Shown: positions 7,698 to 17,937, numbered from the stretch's first letter. The stretch: DNA of 64,000 nucleotides from Candidatus Kapaibacterium sp. (GCA_016788785.1 JAEUSM010000009.1:124001-188000); one strand, 5' to 3'. The notes: a model not told the origin generated them from the letters alone. Numbers and translations are program-made.

Positions 7698-10600
7698 ATG
7701 ATGAATGTTCAAAACTTGTTGCTACAATGGTACAAGCGTACATCGGCACCGCTGATTGTTACGTTACTATTGTTTGTGCTTGTCGGTTTTGGTACTTCCG
7801 CGTATTCACAAAGTGCCCGTTGGGTAGCTGGTGCAGATACTGCGGCGACTGCTTCGGCATTAGTACCGTTTAACTCGACTATTACTGGTGCAGTTACTAC
7901 TGGTAATGGTGATGTTATCGTTTGCGGTCAGTATACTGGTCGTATTGACTTTACCCTATTAAGTGGTACAATTGTATCTTTACCAACTAACGTTACTACT
8001 GTTTCTGGTAGAGCGTCTTTTGTTGCTCGCTATGATTCATTAGGCCGTGCTATTTGGGTTCGCGGTATCGATGCTGGTATTGCTAATCAAGCTTTAGCTG
8101 TTGGTATCGTATTTGACGGAACTGTTTCTCCTGCGAGAGTAATGGTTGCTGTTAATGCGAACGCAGCTATTGTTAACCCTATTGCAGGTGCTGCACCATT
8201 AGGTGGATTTGATGGTTTCCTTTTAGGTCTTGATACTGCTGGTGTTGGCCCTGGTGATTTAGCACCAGTGAATATTGCTACTGCTGGTGTTGGAAATGAA
8301 TTGATTACTGCAATTACTTCTAATAATGCTACTACTTCTGCTAATTATAGAATTGGTGTTGTAGGTACATATACTACAGCCACTACAATTAACGGTTTAG
8401 CGTTACCAGCTCCTGCAGTTGATCCAAATACGAGATCAACTTTTGCAATGACTAGAACAAACGTTGGTGCAGCAGTTGCTTCTGCTATCGCTGCAGTAAA
8501 TGCTGGTACAGCAGGTGAATACGCAGTGTTCACTGGTGTCGCATTTGATGCTCCAACTGGTGTTGCAACTGACTCGTTGGTTGCTGTTGGTTACTACAGA
8601 TCAGCTCCAGTTTCTACTATAAATGTTGGTACTGCAAACGGTACTTACCCAGTTAGAAATGCTGGTGCGTTGATTGCTGGTGCTTCAACTGCAAATACAG
8701 TACTTCCTGTTTCTACTTTAGATGATTACATGTTAATCAAAGTTGGGGCAGTTGGTGCTGTTGGTAGAATTTCTCACATTGCTACTGGTGGTTCTTCGCA
8801 AAATGATCGTGCAACAGGTGTTGCAGTAGATGCAACTACTGGAAATACTTTTGTTGCTGGTATTATGGGTGAAGGTCATACTACAGGTGCAGTGCCTATT
8901 ACAAACTTTACAACTCGTACAGGTTCTTTACCTACAACTGTTGAATTAACTGATACAGCTGGTGGTGGACGTTCTGATATGTTCTTGTTGCAATATTCTT
9001 CTCTTCGTGTACCTCCGTCTGCTTCTACTGATTTAACAAATGAAGGTACTGCAGCATCGATCACACCTATTCTTACTTCTGTAAATACTGGTCGTGGTCG
9101 TGGTGATGATGGTGCTACTGCAATTACATTGCGTCGTCGTCCTTTAGCACCTTCAATCTCAGAACCAATCGTAACTGGTTATTTCTCTAATACAACTACA
9201 TTCTCAAATGGTCCTGTGAAAAAGTCATTGACTTCTTCTACAGGTAGAGATATATTCGTTTTAGGTTTCAACGATGTTTATCTTTGGGTAAATTCTGTTG
9301 CTGGATCTGGAGTTGGATTAACTTCTGCAGATTCTGCTCATGATGGTGGAAATGTAATCGCATTCGGTTCAACAACTGGTGCTACTAATCTTCTTGGTGG
9401 AATCCAATCAGAAGGTAGAATTTATGTTGGTGGTACATTTAATCAACGAATTCTTGTTGATAGATTTGGAAGATCAATCGGTAATGCTGCTACTCCTCCA
9501 ATCGAATTACGTAAAGTTACTGCTGGTCAAGGACATTTCGTAAGTATGTTCAATGCACCATCAGATACTGCTAATGCTGGTGTTGCTGAAATCAGAGTAA
9601 ACAATTCTGTGAATGCTTTGTTTGCTGCTGGTTCTCGCCCACTTTCATTGCTTATCAAAAACTATGGTGGAACTCGTCTGGATTCTGTTAGAGTGTTTGT
9701 TGAAATCAATGGTTCGGTCCGTGATACCTTCTTACAAACATTTACAACTCCTGTTGACCCAAGTGGTGAAGCTGTTGTAAATTTACCAAACTTTACTTTC
9801 CCTGAATTCCAAAATGTGAATATCAAAGCTTGGACTAGTTTTCCTAATGGATCAAACTTTAGAGACAAACAAACTTCTAACGATACTGCATACTTCTCAA
9901 GAGGTGCATCATTGAATGGAATTGTTACTGTTGGACCGGCTCGTAACTTCAACACAATTGGGAGTGCGATAAATTATGTAACTCGAAATGGTGTTTTAGG
10001 ACCAGTTCAATTCTTGATTGCTGATGGTTTATACCAAGATAGAATCTTTATTAACAACAAAATCCCTGGATCTTCTGCTGTTAATAACATTAGATTTGAA
10101 TCTCTTTCAGGTTCAAGACTTTCTGCAACATTACAATCTCCAACACAAACAGTTCCTGAATTAGCCTTTACTGTTCGTATTGACTCTTGTGATCATGTTT
10201 CGTTTGCAAGAATGTCAATCAATGCAACTGGTAATGCCGCTGATTTAACAGTAACTAATCCTGGCGGTGCTGCAGTAGTTTTAAATGCAAATACTGATTC
10301 AATTTCATTTAATGATGTTTTGGTAAGTGGTGTACTTCAAACTGAAGCACAAAACAACACACATACTACTAATAATATTAACTTTGATAATATTAGAATC
10401 AATACAGATAACAATTCAAATGGATTTATGTTAATGAATTCTTCAATTGAAAATGGTTCAATTGGAGTTAATAAAACAGGTCATATATCTAGTTTGTTTG
10501 CACGTAATTTTGTTGTTAATAACAACCAATTTACAACTCAACAAAGTGCAGCTGTTGCATTAAGAAATACAAATTCTGCAAGAGTATTTGAAAATAATAT

Positions 10601-13025
10601 TCAATTCCCTCCTGCAAGAGATAACAGAATTGCATTTAATTTTAATGATAACATTGATTCTTTAAGAATCTTTAAAAACACAATTAGAACACCTCGTGCA
10701 AATGCAATAAGCATCGCAACTCACAATTCATCGTTAACTACAAGAGCAGCAGTATACAACAATATGGTATCTGTTGGTGATGGTTTGAATGCTGATGATA
10801 TTGCTGCCCTTGTTGTATTGTCTTCTTCAAATGTAGTTGTTGCACATAATACATTACATTCTTCTTCAACGTTGAATACATTACTAAATTCAACATCAGA
10901 GTTGTTAACAAGTACAAATACAGTATTTGTGAACAATATTGTATATTCACAAGGGAATGGAACTATTTCAGGACCTGCAGTTCGCATTGATAATTTAAAC
11001 ACAAACTTAAGAAGTGATTACAATTCTTACTTCTCTCGTTTTGCTGGTAACTTATTTAATAATAATGGTGTTGGTGTTGCAACTATTCCTGCATGGAGAA
11101 CTGCAACAAGTCAAGATTTACAATCTACTCGTAACTTGATTACTACGTTCATTAATCCTACTGTAGGTAACTTACGTTTATCTTTAGTTGATACAACAAA
11201 AGATAACTTTACTCAACAATTCACTCGTGAATTGCGTGGTACTCGTGATACTATTAATACAGTTAATGGTCCTGTAAATGTTCGTAACTTAGTTAGTCTT
11301 GATATTGATAAACTTACTCGTCGTTACCCTTATAAAGGTGCTGATGAAGTATTTACAACAATCAATATTGGTACAAACCCAGTTGATGTTACTGTATGTC
11401 GTTTGAAAGATACTGCATTATCAGTAGTTGCTACAATTAATTTTGGATCTACTGTTGGATTCCAATGGTACAAAGATGGTGTTCCGGTCAATAGTCCAAG
11501 TGCAACATTGCCACAATTGTTAATTAATCAACCTACTTTTGATTCTACTGGTGTTTACAGAGTAAGATTAGTAGACTTTATTACCGGTGTTGCTGATACT
11601 GTTTGGTCTGATTCAGTGTTGTTCTATGTATTAGGTCGTCCAAATATTACTCCAACTGTAACAAGTGTGAATGTTCCTGATGGAAACACTCCTGCTGCGT
11701 TGTCGGTTGTTCTTGATGGATTAACTGCTGCATTCAACTCTCAACCTACGTTCAGATGGTTCAAAAATGGTGTTTTGGTAAGCAATGATGCAAATATCAC
11801 TGGTGCTACTACGAATGTTATTCAATTTGCGACTGTTCGTCCAGCGGATGTTGGTACTTATAGTGTCATTGTAGATGGACTTTGCGGTTCTGACACTGTT
11901 GCTGGTATTGTGTTAGCAAGACCTACAGTTACTGCTGCTGCAGCTGATTCTGGAACATTCTGTGTTGGTGAATTAGTTACTTTGACTGGTACTAAAACTG
12001 TTTCAGGAGCTGCTCCTGGATCTGTTCTAACTGGTCAATGGTACAAAGATGGTATGCCTGTTATGGGTTGGACTTCTGATGTAGTAACAATTGATTCTGT
12101 ATTACTTTCTCAAGGTGGTGCTTACCAATTCAAAGCTACTTTGAATCCAGGAAACATTGAAGTTGTTTCAACACCAATTAACATTAAAGTTGTTGCTCCT
12201 GTTGAAATACTTTCAATCACAGGACCAACGGCAATCTGTTCTGACGATGAAGCTGAACTAATGGTTATGGCTAATTCATCAGCGACAACTTATCAGTGGT
12301 GGTCAGATGTAAATGGTACATTGACACCAATTAATGGCGAAACAAATCAAACGTTCAAAACAAAAAATGCAGGTACTTATGCTGTATCTGTTGTTGGACA
12401 ATGTGGTGATACAGCTGTATCAAATACATGGACAATTACTGTTGGTCAATTACCTTCATTTGTTGAAGTTTCTGATGATACTATTTTATCACCTAATTCA
12501 AGTGTTTTGATGCTTCGTGCTCAAGCAACTGGTACTGAAGTTTTGTTGTATCAATGGTGGAAAGTAGTTGATTCAGCGGGTGTTGCAGTTTTAAGACCAA
12601 TTGCTGGTGAAATTAACCCTATGCTTGTTCGTTCTCCATTCAAATTAGCTGACACTGGTACATATAGAGTATCTGTTACTAATGCTTGTGGAACAGTAGT
12701 GTATGGTCAAGAAATCAAAGTTGGTATTCCAACTTCAGTTCAAGCTGGTGATGAATTTGCGTTCCAATTAGGAGATGCAAATCCAAATCCATTCTTCAAT
12801 GAAACAGTATTGAACTTTACTATCCCTCATCAAATGAATGTTACTCTTGATGTTACTGATATCTTCGGTAAACGAGTTGCAACATTGTTAGAAACAGTTC
12901 TTCCTGCGGGTAAACATTCAGCTGTCTTCAATGCTGAAAAATACGGTGTAGGTGCTGGAACATACTTCTACAATATCAATGGTGACGGTATGAAGTTAAC
13001 AAGAAAAATGATGTACGTTAAATAA
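7698..13025 (+). CDS. giant T9SS-secreted surface protein with beta-helix and Ig-like domains
   Basis: This 1775-residue protein starts at ATG 7698 behind a good ribosome site (AGGAG at 7683-7687). A signal peptide of about 38 residues ends in S-A-Y-S-Q. Residues about 40-620 contain repeats resembling SBBP-type beta-propeller strands. Residues 621-738 look CARDB-like, and 738-1214 show Asn-rich turns typical of a right-handed beta-helix. Five Ig-like domains follow (about 1217-1680), each with a W-Y-K-D-G or W-W type core and a T-G-x-Y motif. Residues 1686-1775 form a T9SS sorting domain (N-P-N-P-F, then G-T-Y-F-Y). Strong use of GGT, GCT, ACT and CGT codons, as in ribosomal genes, suggests very high expression. 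Ligand and exact role are unknown; a surface-layer or adhesin role is inference. Confidence 0.85.
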   Translation: MMNVQNLLLQWYKRTSAPLIVTLLLFVLVGFGTSAYSQSARWVAGADTAATASALVPFNSTITGAVTTGNGDVIVCGQYTGRIDFTLLSGTIVSLPTNVTTVSGRASFVARYDSLGRAIWVRGIDAGIANQALAVGIVFDGTVSPARVMVAVNANAAIVNPIAGAAPLGGFDGFLLGLDTAGVGPGDLAPVNIATAGVGNELITAITSNNATTSANYRIGVVGTYTTATTINGLALPAPAVDPNTRSTFAMTRTNVGAAVASAIAAVNAGTAGEYAVFTGVAFDAPTGVATDSLVAVGYYRSAPVSTINVGTANGTYPVRNAGALIAGASTANTVLPVSTLDDYMLIKVGAVGAVGRISHIATGGSSQNDRATGVAVDATTGNTFVAGIMGEGHTTGAVPITNFTTRTGSLPTTVELTDTAGGGRSDMFLLQYSSLRVPPSASTDLTNEGTAASITPILTSVNTGRGRGDDGATAITLRRRPLAPSISEPIVTGYFSNTTTFSNGPVKKSLTSSTGRDIFVLGFNDVYLWVNSVAGSGVGLTSADSAHDGGNVIAFGSTTGATNLLGGIQSEGRIYVGGTFNQRILVDRFGRSIGNAATPPIELRKVTAGQGHFVSMFNAPSDTANAGVAEIRVNNSVNALFAAGSRPLSLLIKNYGGTRLDSVRVFVEINGSVRDTFLQTFTTPVDPSGEAVVNLPNFTFPEFQNVNIKAWTSFPNGSNFRDKQTSNDTAYFSRGASLNGIVTVGPARNFNTIGSAINYVTRNGVLGPVQFLIADGLYQDRIFINNKIPGSSAVNNIRFESLSGSRLSATLQSPTQTVPELAFTVRIDSCDHVSFARMSINATGNAADLTVTNPGGAAVVLNANTDSISFNDVLVSGVLQTEAQNNTHTTNNINFDNIRINTDNNSNGFMLMNSSIENGSIGVNKTGHISSLFARNFVVNNNQFTTQQSAAVALRNTNSARVFENNIQFPPARDNRIAFNFNDNIDSLRIFKNTIRTPRANAISIATHNSSLTTRAAVYNNMVSVGDGLNADDIAALVVLSSSNVVVAHNTLHSSSTLNTLLNSTSELLTSTNTVFVNNIVYSQGNGTISGPAVRIDNLNTNLRSDYNSYFSRFAGNLFNNNGVGVATIPAWRTATSQDLQSTRNLITTFINPTVGNLRLSLVDTTKDNFTQQFTRELRGTRDTINTVNGPVNVRNLVSLDIDKLTRRYPYKGADEVFTTINIGTNPVDVTVCRLKDTALSVVATINFGSTVGFQWYKDGVPVNSPSATLPQLLINQPTFDSTGVYRVRLVDFITGVADTVWSDSVLFYVLGRPNITPTVTSVNVPDGNTPAALSVVLDGLTAAFNSQPTFRWFKNGVLVSNDANITGATTNVIQFATVRPADVGTYSVIVDGLCGSDTVAGIVLARPTVTAAAADSGTFCVGELVTLTGTKTVSGAAPGSVLTGQWYKDGMPVMGWTSDVVTIDSVLLSQGGAYQFKATLNPGNIEVVSTPINIKVVAPVEILSITGPTAICSDDEAELMVMANSSATTYQWWSDVNGTLTPINGETNQTFKTKNAGTYAVSVVGQCGDTAVSNTWTITVGQLPSFVEVSDDTILSPNSSVLMLRAQATGTEVLLYQWWKVVDSAGVAVLRPIAGEINPMLVRSPFKLADTGTYRVSVTNACGTVVYGQEIKVGIPTSVQAGDEFAFQLGDANPNPFFNETVLNFTIPHQMNVTLDVTDIFGKRVATLLETVLPAGKHSAVFNAEKYGVGAGTYFYNINGDGMKLTRKMMYVK

Positions 13026-13043
13026 TTGAACGTATATCAATAC

Positions 13044-13080
13044 AAAAAAAGCCTGTCTGGTATCCAGACAGGCTTTTTTA
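13044..13080. terminator. bidirectional intrinsic terminator
   Basis: A run of A, the stem GCCTGTCTGG (13051-13060), loop TATC, the stem CCAGACAGGC (13064-13073), and a run of T. The A and T runs on both sides let it end transcription of the giant surface-protein gene from the left and the anmK operon from the right. Confidence 0.92.
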
Positions 13081-13094
13081 TTGAAGAGGTAAAA

Positions 13095-14267
13095 TTAAAA
13101 AGGAAAAGAAATCGAACCAGAAATAGTTTCTTTTTTTGCACCAGTAATTGAAGGAAGAGAAATTGGTAATCCTGCCATTGATCTCCAAGCAAGATAGGCA
13201 AAACACAAAGCTTCTTTTGCGTCAGATGCAATTCCAACTGTTTCAGTAGTTGTAAATGTAGCTTTTGGTAGATATGATTGTATATATGATTGAATCACAT
13301 CATTATGCAATCCTCCTCCACTAACATATACTTTGCATTCTGAGTTAGAATGAAAGAGGATCTCTTTTGCAATACAATATGCAGTAAATTTAGCTAAAGT
13401 GTGGAGAATGTCTTCAGATGAAATAGTAATATCATCAAGAATAGACACAAGTAGTTGTACTGAAAACTCTTCTCTACCTGTACTTTTGGGATATGGTTTT
13501 TCTATAAAATCAATAGTTAGAAGTTGTTCCCACAGTTCATCCGAGAATTTACCAGTTTTTGCAATCTTTCCACCTTCGTCAAATGCCAAACCATAGAACT
13601 TTTTAGTTATGTAGTCTATCCAAACATTACCAGGACCAACATCATATGCTATTGGTTTATGAGAATTAGGAAAAAGAACAGATATATTTGCTATTCCACC
13701 AATATTAACTAATACAACAATGTTTGTAGTATCTGCAAAGATATCTCTATCAAAAATTGGCACTAACGGTGCTCCTTGACCTCCAAACACCATATCTGCA
13801 GATCGAAAATCACTAACAACGGGAATATTGGTTTTTTGAGCAAGTACAGACCCAGAGCCTAATTGGAATGTTGAGGTCATAGTATAGTTTCCAATTGAAA
13901 TAGATGTGGGTTGATGCCATATTGTTTGGCCATGATAGCCAATGAGTTCTATTTGTGGAATTTCCTCTGAACGAATAAACGAATTGATTGCCTCAGCAAC
14001 ACAATGTGGATGAAGAAAATTAAACGAAGAAATATCTGAAACAGATGTATGATTTTGTGAAGTTATTTGAGAAAAATATTTTTGTAACTCTTTGGGGTAT
14101 TCCACAATTGAATGGGCAAGTGTTTTGAACAATAGAGTATTATTTGTCTTGGATATAGATGCAACAGCAAGGTCTATACCATCGAATGAAGTACCTGTCA
14201 TTATTCCCAAAACTATTCGAGGTTTTTCAAGCCAACGTTTTCTAAATTCTTGGAGAATATCCTTCAT
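13095..14267 (-). CDS. anmK: anhydro-N-acetylmuramic acid kinase
   Basis: AnmK phosphorylates and opens 1,6-anhydro-MurNAc during peptidoglycan recycling in the cytoplasm, giving MurNAc-6-phosphate. The 390-residue sequence has the family's phosphate loop M-T-G-T-S-F-D-G-I-D at residues 23-32. Y-H-G-Q-T-I-W-H follows, then Y-D-V-G-P-G-N-V-W-I-D and V-S-G-G-G-L-H-N, all typical of the ASKHA-fold family. Its start overlaps the end of the upstream dehydrogenase gene by 26 bases. It closes an operon that also carries mraY, so both synthesis and recycling of cell-wall precursors are represented. Confidence 0.93.
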   Translation of the reverse strand: MKDILQEFRKRWLEKPRIVLGIMTGTSFDGIDLAVASISKTNNTLLFKTLAHSIVEYPKELQKYFSQITSQNHTSVSDISSFNFLHPHCVAEAINSFIRSEEIPQIELIGYHGQTIWHQPTSISIGNYTMTSTFQLGSGSVLAQKTNIPVVSDFRSADMVFGGQGAPLVPIFDRDIFADTTNIVVLVNIGGIANISVLFPNSHKPIAYDVGPGNVWIDYITKKFYGLAFDEGGKIAKTGKFSDELWEQLLTIDFIEKPYPKSTGREEFSVQLLVSILDDITISSEDILHTLAKFTAYCIAKEILFHSNSECKVYVSGGGLHNDVIQSYIQSYLPKATFTTTETVGIASDAKEALCFAYLAWRSMAGLPISLPSITGAKKETISGSISFPF

Positions 14268-15372
14268 AGAATTCCTTATAGATTGCTAAACCATGTTGAG
14301 AAAGATGCTCAAAATACCCTGTATACCATTGATATAACGAAGGACTGTTTTCAGTCTGGTTCATATCATTAATTGAATCAATTCCACCAGTACGAATAAT
14401 ATGAAATTCTTTTCGGTCTGTAATAGTTTTTAAATGGTTTACCGCAATTGTGGATAATTCTTGTGATGACTGTTTTAATATTTCTCCGCTCAATCCACCA
14501 CCAAATGTTTGTGTAAAATAGTCATATCGATATTGTTCAGAAAAATGAATTTTTTCACGATATTTTGCATATTGAGTACTTGTATTACCAAAATTTACTC
14601 CGTCAAAACCAAATTGTATGAGAGTGTCAATTAATTCTGGTATTTGCGTTGGTGAAGTATCATTGGAGAATTTTACGATGACAGGTAAGTTTCTATTGCG
14701 AAGTGATAGGAAATTAGTAGCAATTTCTGTTAGTCGTTCTATCAAATGCTCATCTAAGACAGAATCAGATTTGGTATGTCCAGCTACATTTGGACAACTT
14801 TCATTGAGTTCAATAAAATCTACTTGAGAATCTTGAAACATATATAATCCTTCAAGTAATTCCTTTAATGCAATTATGGATTCAATTTCAGGTGCTGAAC
14901 TCACAGAAATTCCTATCGGGCAGCCTTCAACTTTTTGTATTTTGGAGATATTATTATGAATTTCTTTATGTCCATAATTGGGCAATCCTAACCAATTTGA
15001 AGCAGTTTTTGATTTTGGATAGGTAGTGAAAGGATGATGTATACCATTTTTGTGATTGCCGTTTCTTGGTCGAGAGGTTGATGTTCCAGCCAAATACGCA
15101 CCTGCACCTTGTGAAGCAACAAATTCATATCCTTCACCATTTTTGAACATTCCTGCAGCATTAAAAAGAGGTTGTTGAAAATGTATACCCCAAAGAGTTT
15201 TTGAAAGTGAGGGGGAAGGTGTATAATATGGATTGTTCTGTAAAGAATACAGTAACCGTAAAAAAGCTGATCTATTATTTGAATAGAGTTTTGTGTACAA
15301 TGAAGGTGAGACAAAAGAAAGCCGAGGACGTAGAACGTGCTCGGCTTTCATAAATAATTCAACAAATGACAT
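14242..15372 (-). CDS. dihydroorotate dehydrogenase (PyrD-like)
   Basis: This 376-residue FMN-binding TIM-barrel protein shows the PyrD pattern. F-N-A-A-G-M-F-K-N-G-E-G occurs near the N-terminus, then L-N-E-S-C-P-N-V near residues 187-194. P-V-I-V-K-F-S-N-D follows, and near the C-terminus come G-G-G-L-S-G and I-I-R-T-G-G-I-D-S. The barrel oxidises dihydroorotate to orotate in pyrimidine synthesis. The catalytic-loop region (S-C-P-N) is more class-1-like, whereas the N-terminal extension resembles membrane class-2 enzymes, so the subclass is unclear. It is five bases downstream of prfB. Confidence 0.83.
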   Translation of the reverse strand: MSFVELFMKAEHVLRPRLSFVSPSLYTKLYSNNRSAFLRLLYSLQNNPYYTPSPSLSKTLWGIHFQQPLFNAAGMFKNGEGYEFVASQGAGAYLAGTSTSRPRNGNHKNGIHHPFTTYPKSKTASNWLGLPNYGHKEIHNNISKIQKVEGCPIGISVSSAPEIESIIALKELLEGLYMFQDSQVDFIELNESCPNVAGHTKSDSVLDEHLIERLTEIATNFLSLRNRNLPVIVKFSNDTSPTQIPELIDTLIQFGFDGVNFGNTSTQYAKYREKIHFSEQYRYDYFTQTFGGGLSGEILKQSSQELSTIAVNHLKTITDRKEFHIIRTGGIDSINDMNQTENSPSLYQWYTGYFEHLSQHGLAIYKEFYEGYSPRI

Positions 15373-15377
15373 TGTGG

Positions 15378-16470
15378 TTATTTTAAGAGTAAAAATGCTT
15401 TGATAAATTGGTCGATATCACCATCCATTACAGAATGAATATCTGAACTTTTTAATTCGCTTCTATGATCATTCACCATAGTATAGGGTTGAAAAACATA
15501 CGAACGAATTTGAGAACCCCACTCAATTTTTGATTTCGAACCCTCAATAATTGCACGAGCAGCCTCTTCTTCCTCACGACGTTTTTGATACAGTCGAGAT
15601 TTTAACATTTTCATTGCACGTTCCCTGTTTTGGTGTTGACTTCGTTCTTGTTGACAAGCAACAACAATTCCACTTGGCAAATGTCGTAATCTAACGGCAG
15701 TTTCAACTTTGTTGACGTTCTGCCCTCCCTTACCACCAGCACGGAATGTATCCATTTCTACATCTGCAGGATTGATTTCAATTTCAACATCATCATCGAC
15801 TTCTGGGTAAACGTATACTGAAACGAAGGATGTATGTCGACGTGCATTAGAGTCAAATGGTGAAATACGAACTAAACGATGTACACCATTTTCTGCCTTC
15901 AAATATCCATATGCAAACTTACCGGTTACTTCTAAGGTCGCAGATTTAATTCCAGCACCATCACCTTCTTGTTCATCGGCGAGAATAAGACCAAATCCAT
16001 GACGCTCACCCCACCTTGAATACATACGAAGTAGCATTTCAGCCCAATCTTGAGCTTCTGTTCCACCAGCACCAGAGTGAATTGTAAGCAAGGCATTCCG
16101 TTCGTCATCAGGACCGGAAAGTATGTTTCGCAATTCCAAATCGCTAACAACTGTTTGTGCTTTTTCTAACTCTGCATTAATATCTTTTTCCATTGATTCA
16201 TCTTGCATTTCATCTGCAAGTTGAATGAGTGCTTCCGCATCATCAATAGTCGTTTCAATGGAAGAGAAGGTTGTAGTCCATTCTTTGAGTGAATTTTGTT
16301 CTTGAAAAAGCTTTTGAGCTTCTTCGGTATTATCCCAAATACTCGGGTCTTGAGAACGGATTTCTATTTCTTGAAGGCGTGTTTTCTTTTGATCAATGTC
16401 AAAGAAACCTCCGCAAATTATCCGCTTGTTCTCGTAATTCTATGATTGATTGTTTTTGTGATTCGAACAT
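15378..16470 (-). CDS. prfB: peptide chain release factor 2, with programmed +1 frameshift
   Basis: RF2 ends translation at UGA and UAA. The gene is split between two frames. An ATG at 16470 gives 23 codons ending R-R-F-L, then an in-frame TGA (16401-16399). Shifting +1 at CTT-TGA-C reads on from GAC (16400) for 340 more residues, giving 363 in all, the usual length. The stop-recognition tripeptide S-P-F lies near residue 203 and the catalytic loop G-G-K-G-G-Q near 245. Without the frameshift, only a 276-residue fragment from an internal ATG at 16208 would be annotated. It sits between mraY and the PyrD-like gene. Confidence 0.97.
16398..16414 (-). promoter_or_regulatory. prfB programmed +1 frameshift site
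   Basis: The minus strand reads GCGGAGG-TTT-CTT-TGA-C. The internal Shine-Dalgarno-like GCGGAGG (16414-16408) lies three bases before CTT (16404-16402), and the UGA stop is followed by C, which is a poor termination context. These are the parts of the classic RF2 autoregulatory frameshift: low RF2 lets the ribosome slip +1 and make more RF2. Confidence 0.96.
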
Positions 16471-16503
16471 TTTGGTATATAACTGTAAAAAGAATGTTCC
16501 GAA

Positions 16504-17634
16504 TTAACGAACTTTGAACGTTGTCATTGTAATTATCGCAAGGATAATCGCCACAATATAAAATCGAAGAACTATTTTTGACTCGTGCAAGCCTGATTTT
16601 TCAAAGTGATGATGGATAGGAGACATTTTAAAAAGTCGACGCCCTTCACCGTACTTTTTCTTGGTATATTTGAAATAACCAACTTGAATGATGACGGACA
16701 ATGTTTCAGCAAAAAAGACTCCCCCAAGAATGGGAAGTAAGAATTCTTTACGAACCAAAATACATAAGCCTCCTATTGCTCCACCCAAGGCTAAAGAACC
16801 TGTGTCACCCATAAATACTTGAGCTGGGTAGGAATTGAACCATAAAAATCCTAACGATGCTCCAACCAATGCCGCACAAAAGATTGTTAGCTCATCGGCA
16901 CCACGTAAATGAATAATATTAAGGTAGGAAGCAAATACAGAATTACCACTCACATAACAAATTACTGCAATGGTAAGAGCAACTATCCCAACAGTACCAA
17001 TTGACAATCCATCAAGCCCATCGGTGAGATTCACGGCGTTACTGGTTGCAGTAAGAATGAAAATGACGACAGGAATATAGAATATACCCCAATCAAAGTT
17101 AAAGTTTTTTGAAAAAGGGACAGTAGTTACAGTTTTAATTGCCTCAATGTTATCAGGAAAAAGGTATGGAAGAAAATAAATAGTGCAAGACAACACTAAT
17201 CCAATAAAGATTTGTCCAACTACTTTATATCTACCGATTAATCCCTTTGGCAATTTTTTAATAACCTTCAAGTAATCGTCTAAAAAACCAACACCACCCA
17301 AAAATGCCGTAACAACAACAATGAGTATTATATACATATTCTCAATATTTGCCCACAATATTGTTGGAATGAGTAATGCAGTAAGAACAATTAGCCCACC
17401 CATCGTTGGAGTTCCAGCCTTAAGATTATGCTGTCCTACATTGGAAAGTTCTTTTTTAGCTTGTTCCCCAATTTGTTTTGTTTTAAGAAGAGCAATAATC
17501 TTTGGACCAAATAAAAAGCTCATTCCTAAGGCAAAAATTGCTGCTAAAGCAGCTCGAAATGAAACATAACTAAATAGCCCAAATCCTGGAAATGCGTATT
17601 GTTTGTTTATCCACTGAAGTAAAAAATAGAGCAT
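16504..17634 (-). CDS. mraY: phospho-N-acetylmuramoyl-pentapeptide-transferase
   Basis: MraY is an integral membrane enzyme that moves phospho-MurNAc-pentapeptide from UDP to undecaprenyl phosphate, making lipid I. The 376-residue protein has about ten helices. Family motifs are present: K-A-G-T-P-T-M-G-G, F-L-D-D-Y-L-K, the N-L-T-D-G-L-D-G-L loop with its catalytic aspartates, M-G-D-T-G-S, and the histidine-rich P-I-H-H-H-F-E. It stands next to prfB and SemiSWEET, not in a mur/fts cluster, so the dcw genes are scattered in this genome. Confidence 0.97.
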   Translation of the reverse strand: MLYFLLQWINKQYAFPGFGLFSYVSFRAALAAIFALGMSFLFGPKIIALLKTKQIGEQAKKELSNVGQHNLKAGTPTMGGLIVLTALLIPTILWANIENMYIILIVVVTAFLGGVGFLDDYLKVIKKLPKGLIGRYKVVGQIFIGLVLSCTIYFLPYLFPDNIEAIKTVTTVPFSKNFNFDWGIFYIPVVIFILTATSNAVNLTDGLDGLSIGTVGIVALTIAVICYVSGNSVFASYLNIIHLRGADELTIFCAALVGASLGFLWFNSYPAQVFMGDTGSLALGGAIGGLCILVRKEFLLPILGGVFFAETLSVIIQVGYFKYTKKKYGEGRRLFKMSPIHHHFEKSGLHESKIVLRFYIVAIILAIITMTTFKVR

Positions 17635-17649
17635 AGTTTTTTTTGGTTA

Positions 17650-17937
17650 TTAAAGTAGCTTTGGTTTCTTTGAAGTGTTAAAATGCGATTGTATTTTTTT
17701 TATCCAAATGTATCCATTGACAAACACCCCAATAGCATTTGCCCAAATGATAATAGTATCTAAAATCAATAACCCATAAATCAACCACAAAAAGGTACCA
17801 ACTGTAGCCATTGTAAAGGTTCGGAGCGATAGTTGAGACACTTCATTGGTCTTAAATATCTTCCATGCTTGTGGCATCATAGCTGAGGTCGTCAAGATTG
17901 CAGCAATAGTACCAATGATTGAAATTGCGAGCGTCAT
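17650..17937 (-). CDS. SemiSWEET-type sugar transporter
   Basis: This 95-residue inner-membrane protein has three hydrophobic helices, the triple-helix bundle of SemiSWEETs, which work as dimers to let sugars equilibrate. The P-Q of the PQ-loop family is in helix 1 (M-M-P-Q-A-W-K-I), followed by T-N-E-V-S-Q-L-S and G-T-F-L-W-L-I-Y-G in helix 2, and a helix 3 with N-A-I-G-V. It is the first gene of the operon, 15 bases before mraY. Sugar specificity cannot be read. Confidence 0.88.
   Translation of the reverse strand: MTLAISIIGTIAAILTTSAMMPQAWKIFKTNEVSQLSLRTFTMATVGTFLWLIYGLLILDTIIIWANAIGVFVNGYIWIKKIQSHFNTSKKPKLL

Noticed and set aside
15932-16150. Separate small minus-strand gene within prfB
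   Set aside because: It is an alternative frame of RF2; the frameshifted full-length RF2 explains the region.
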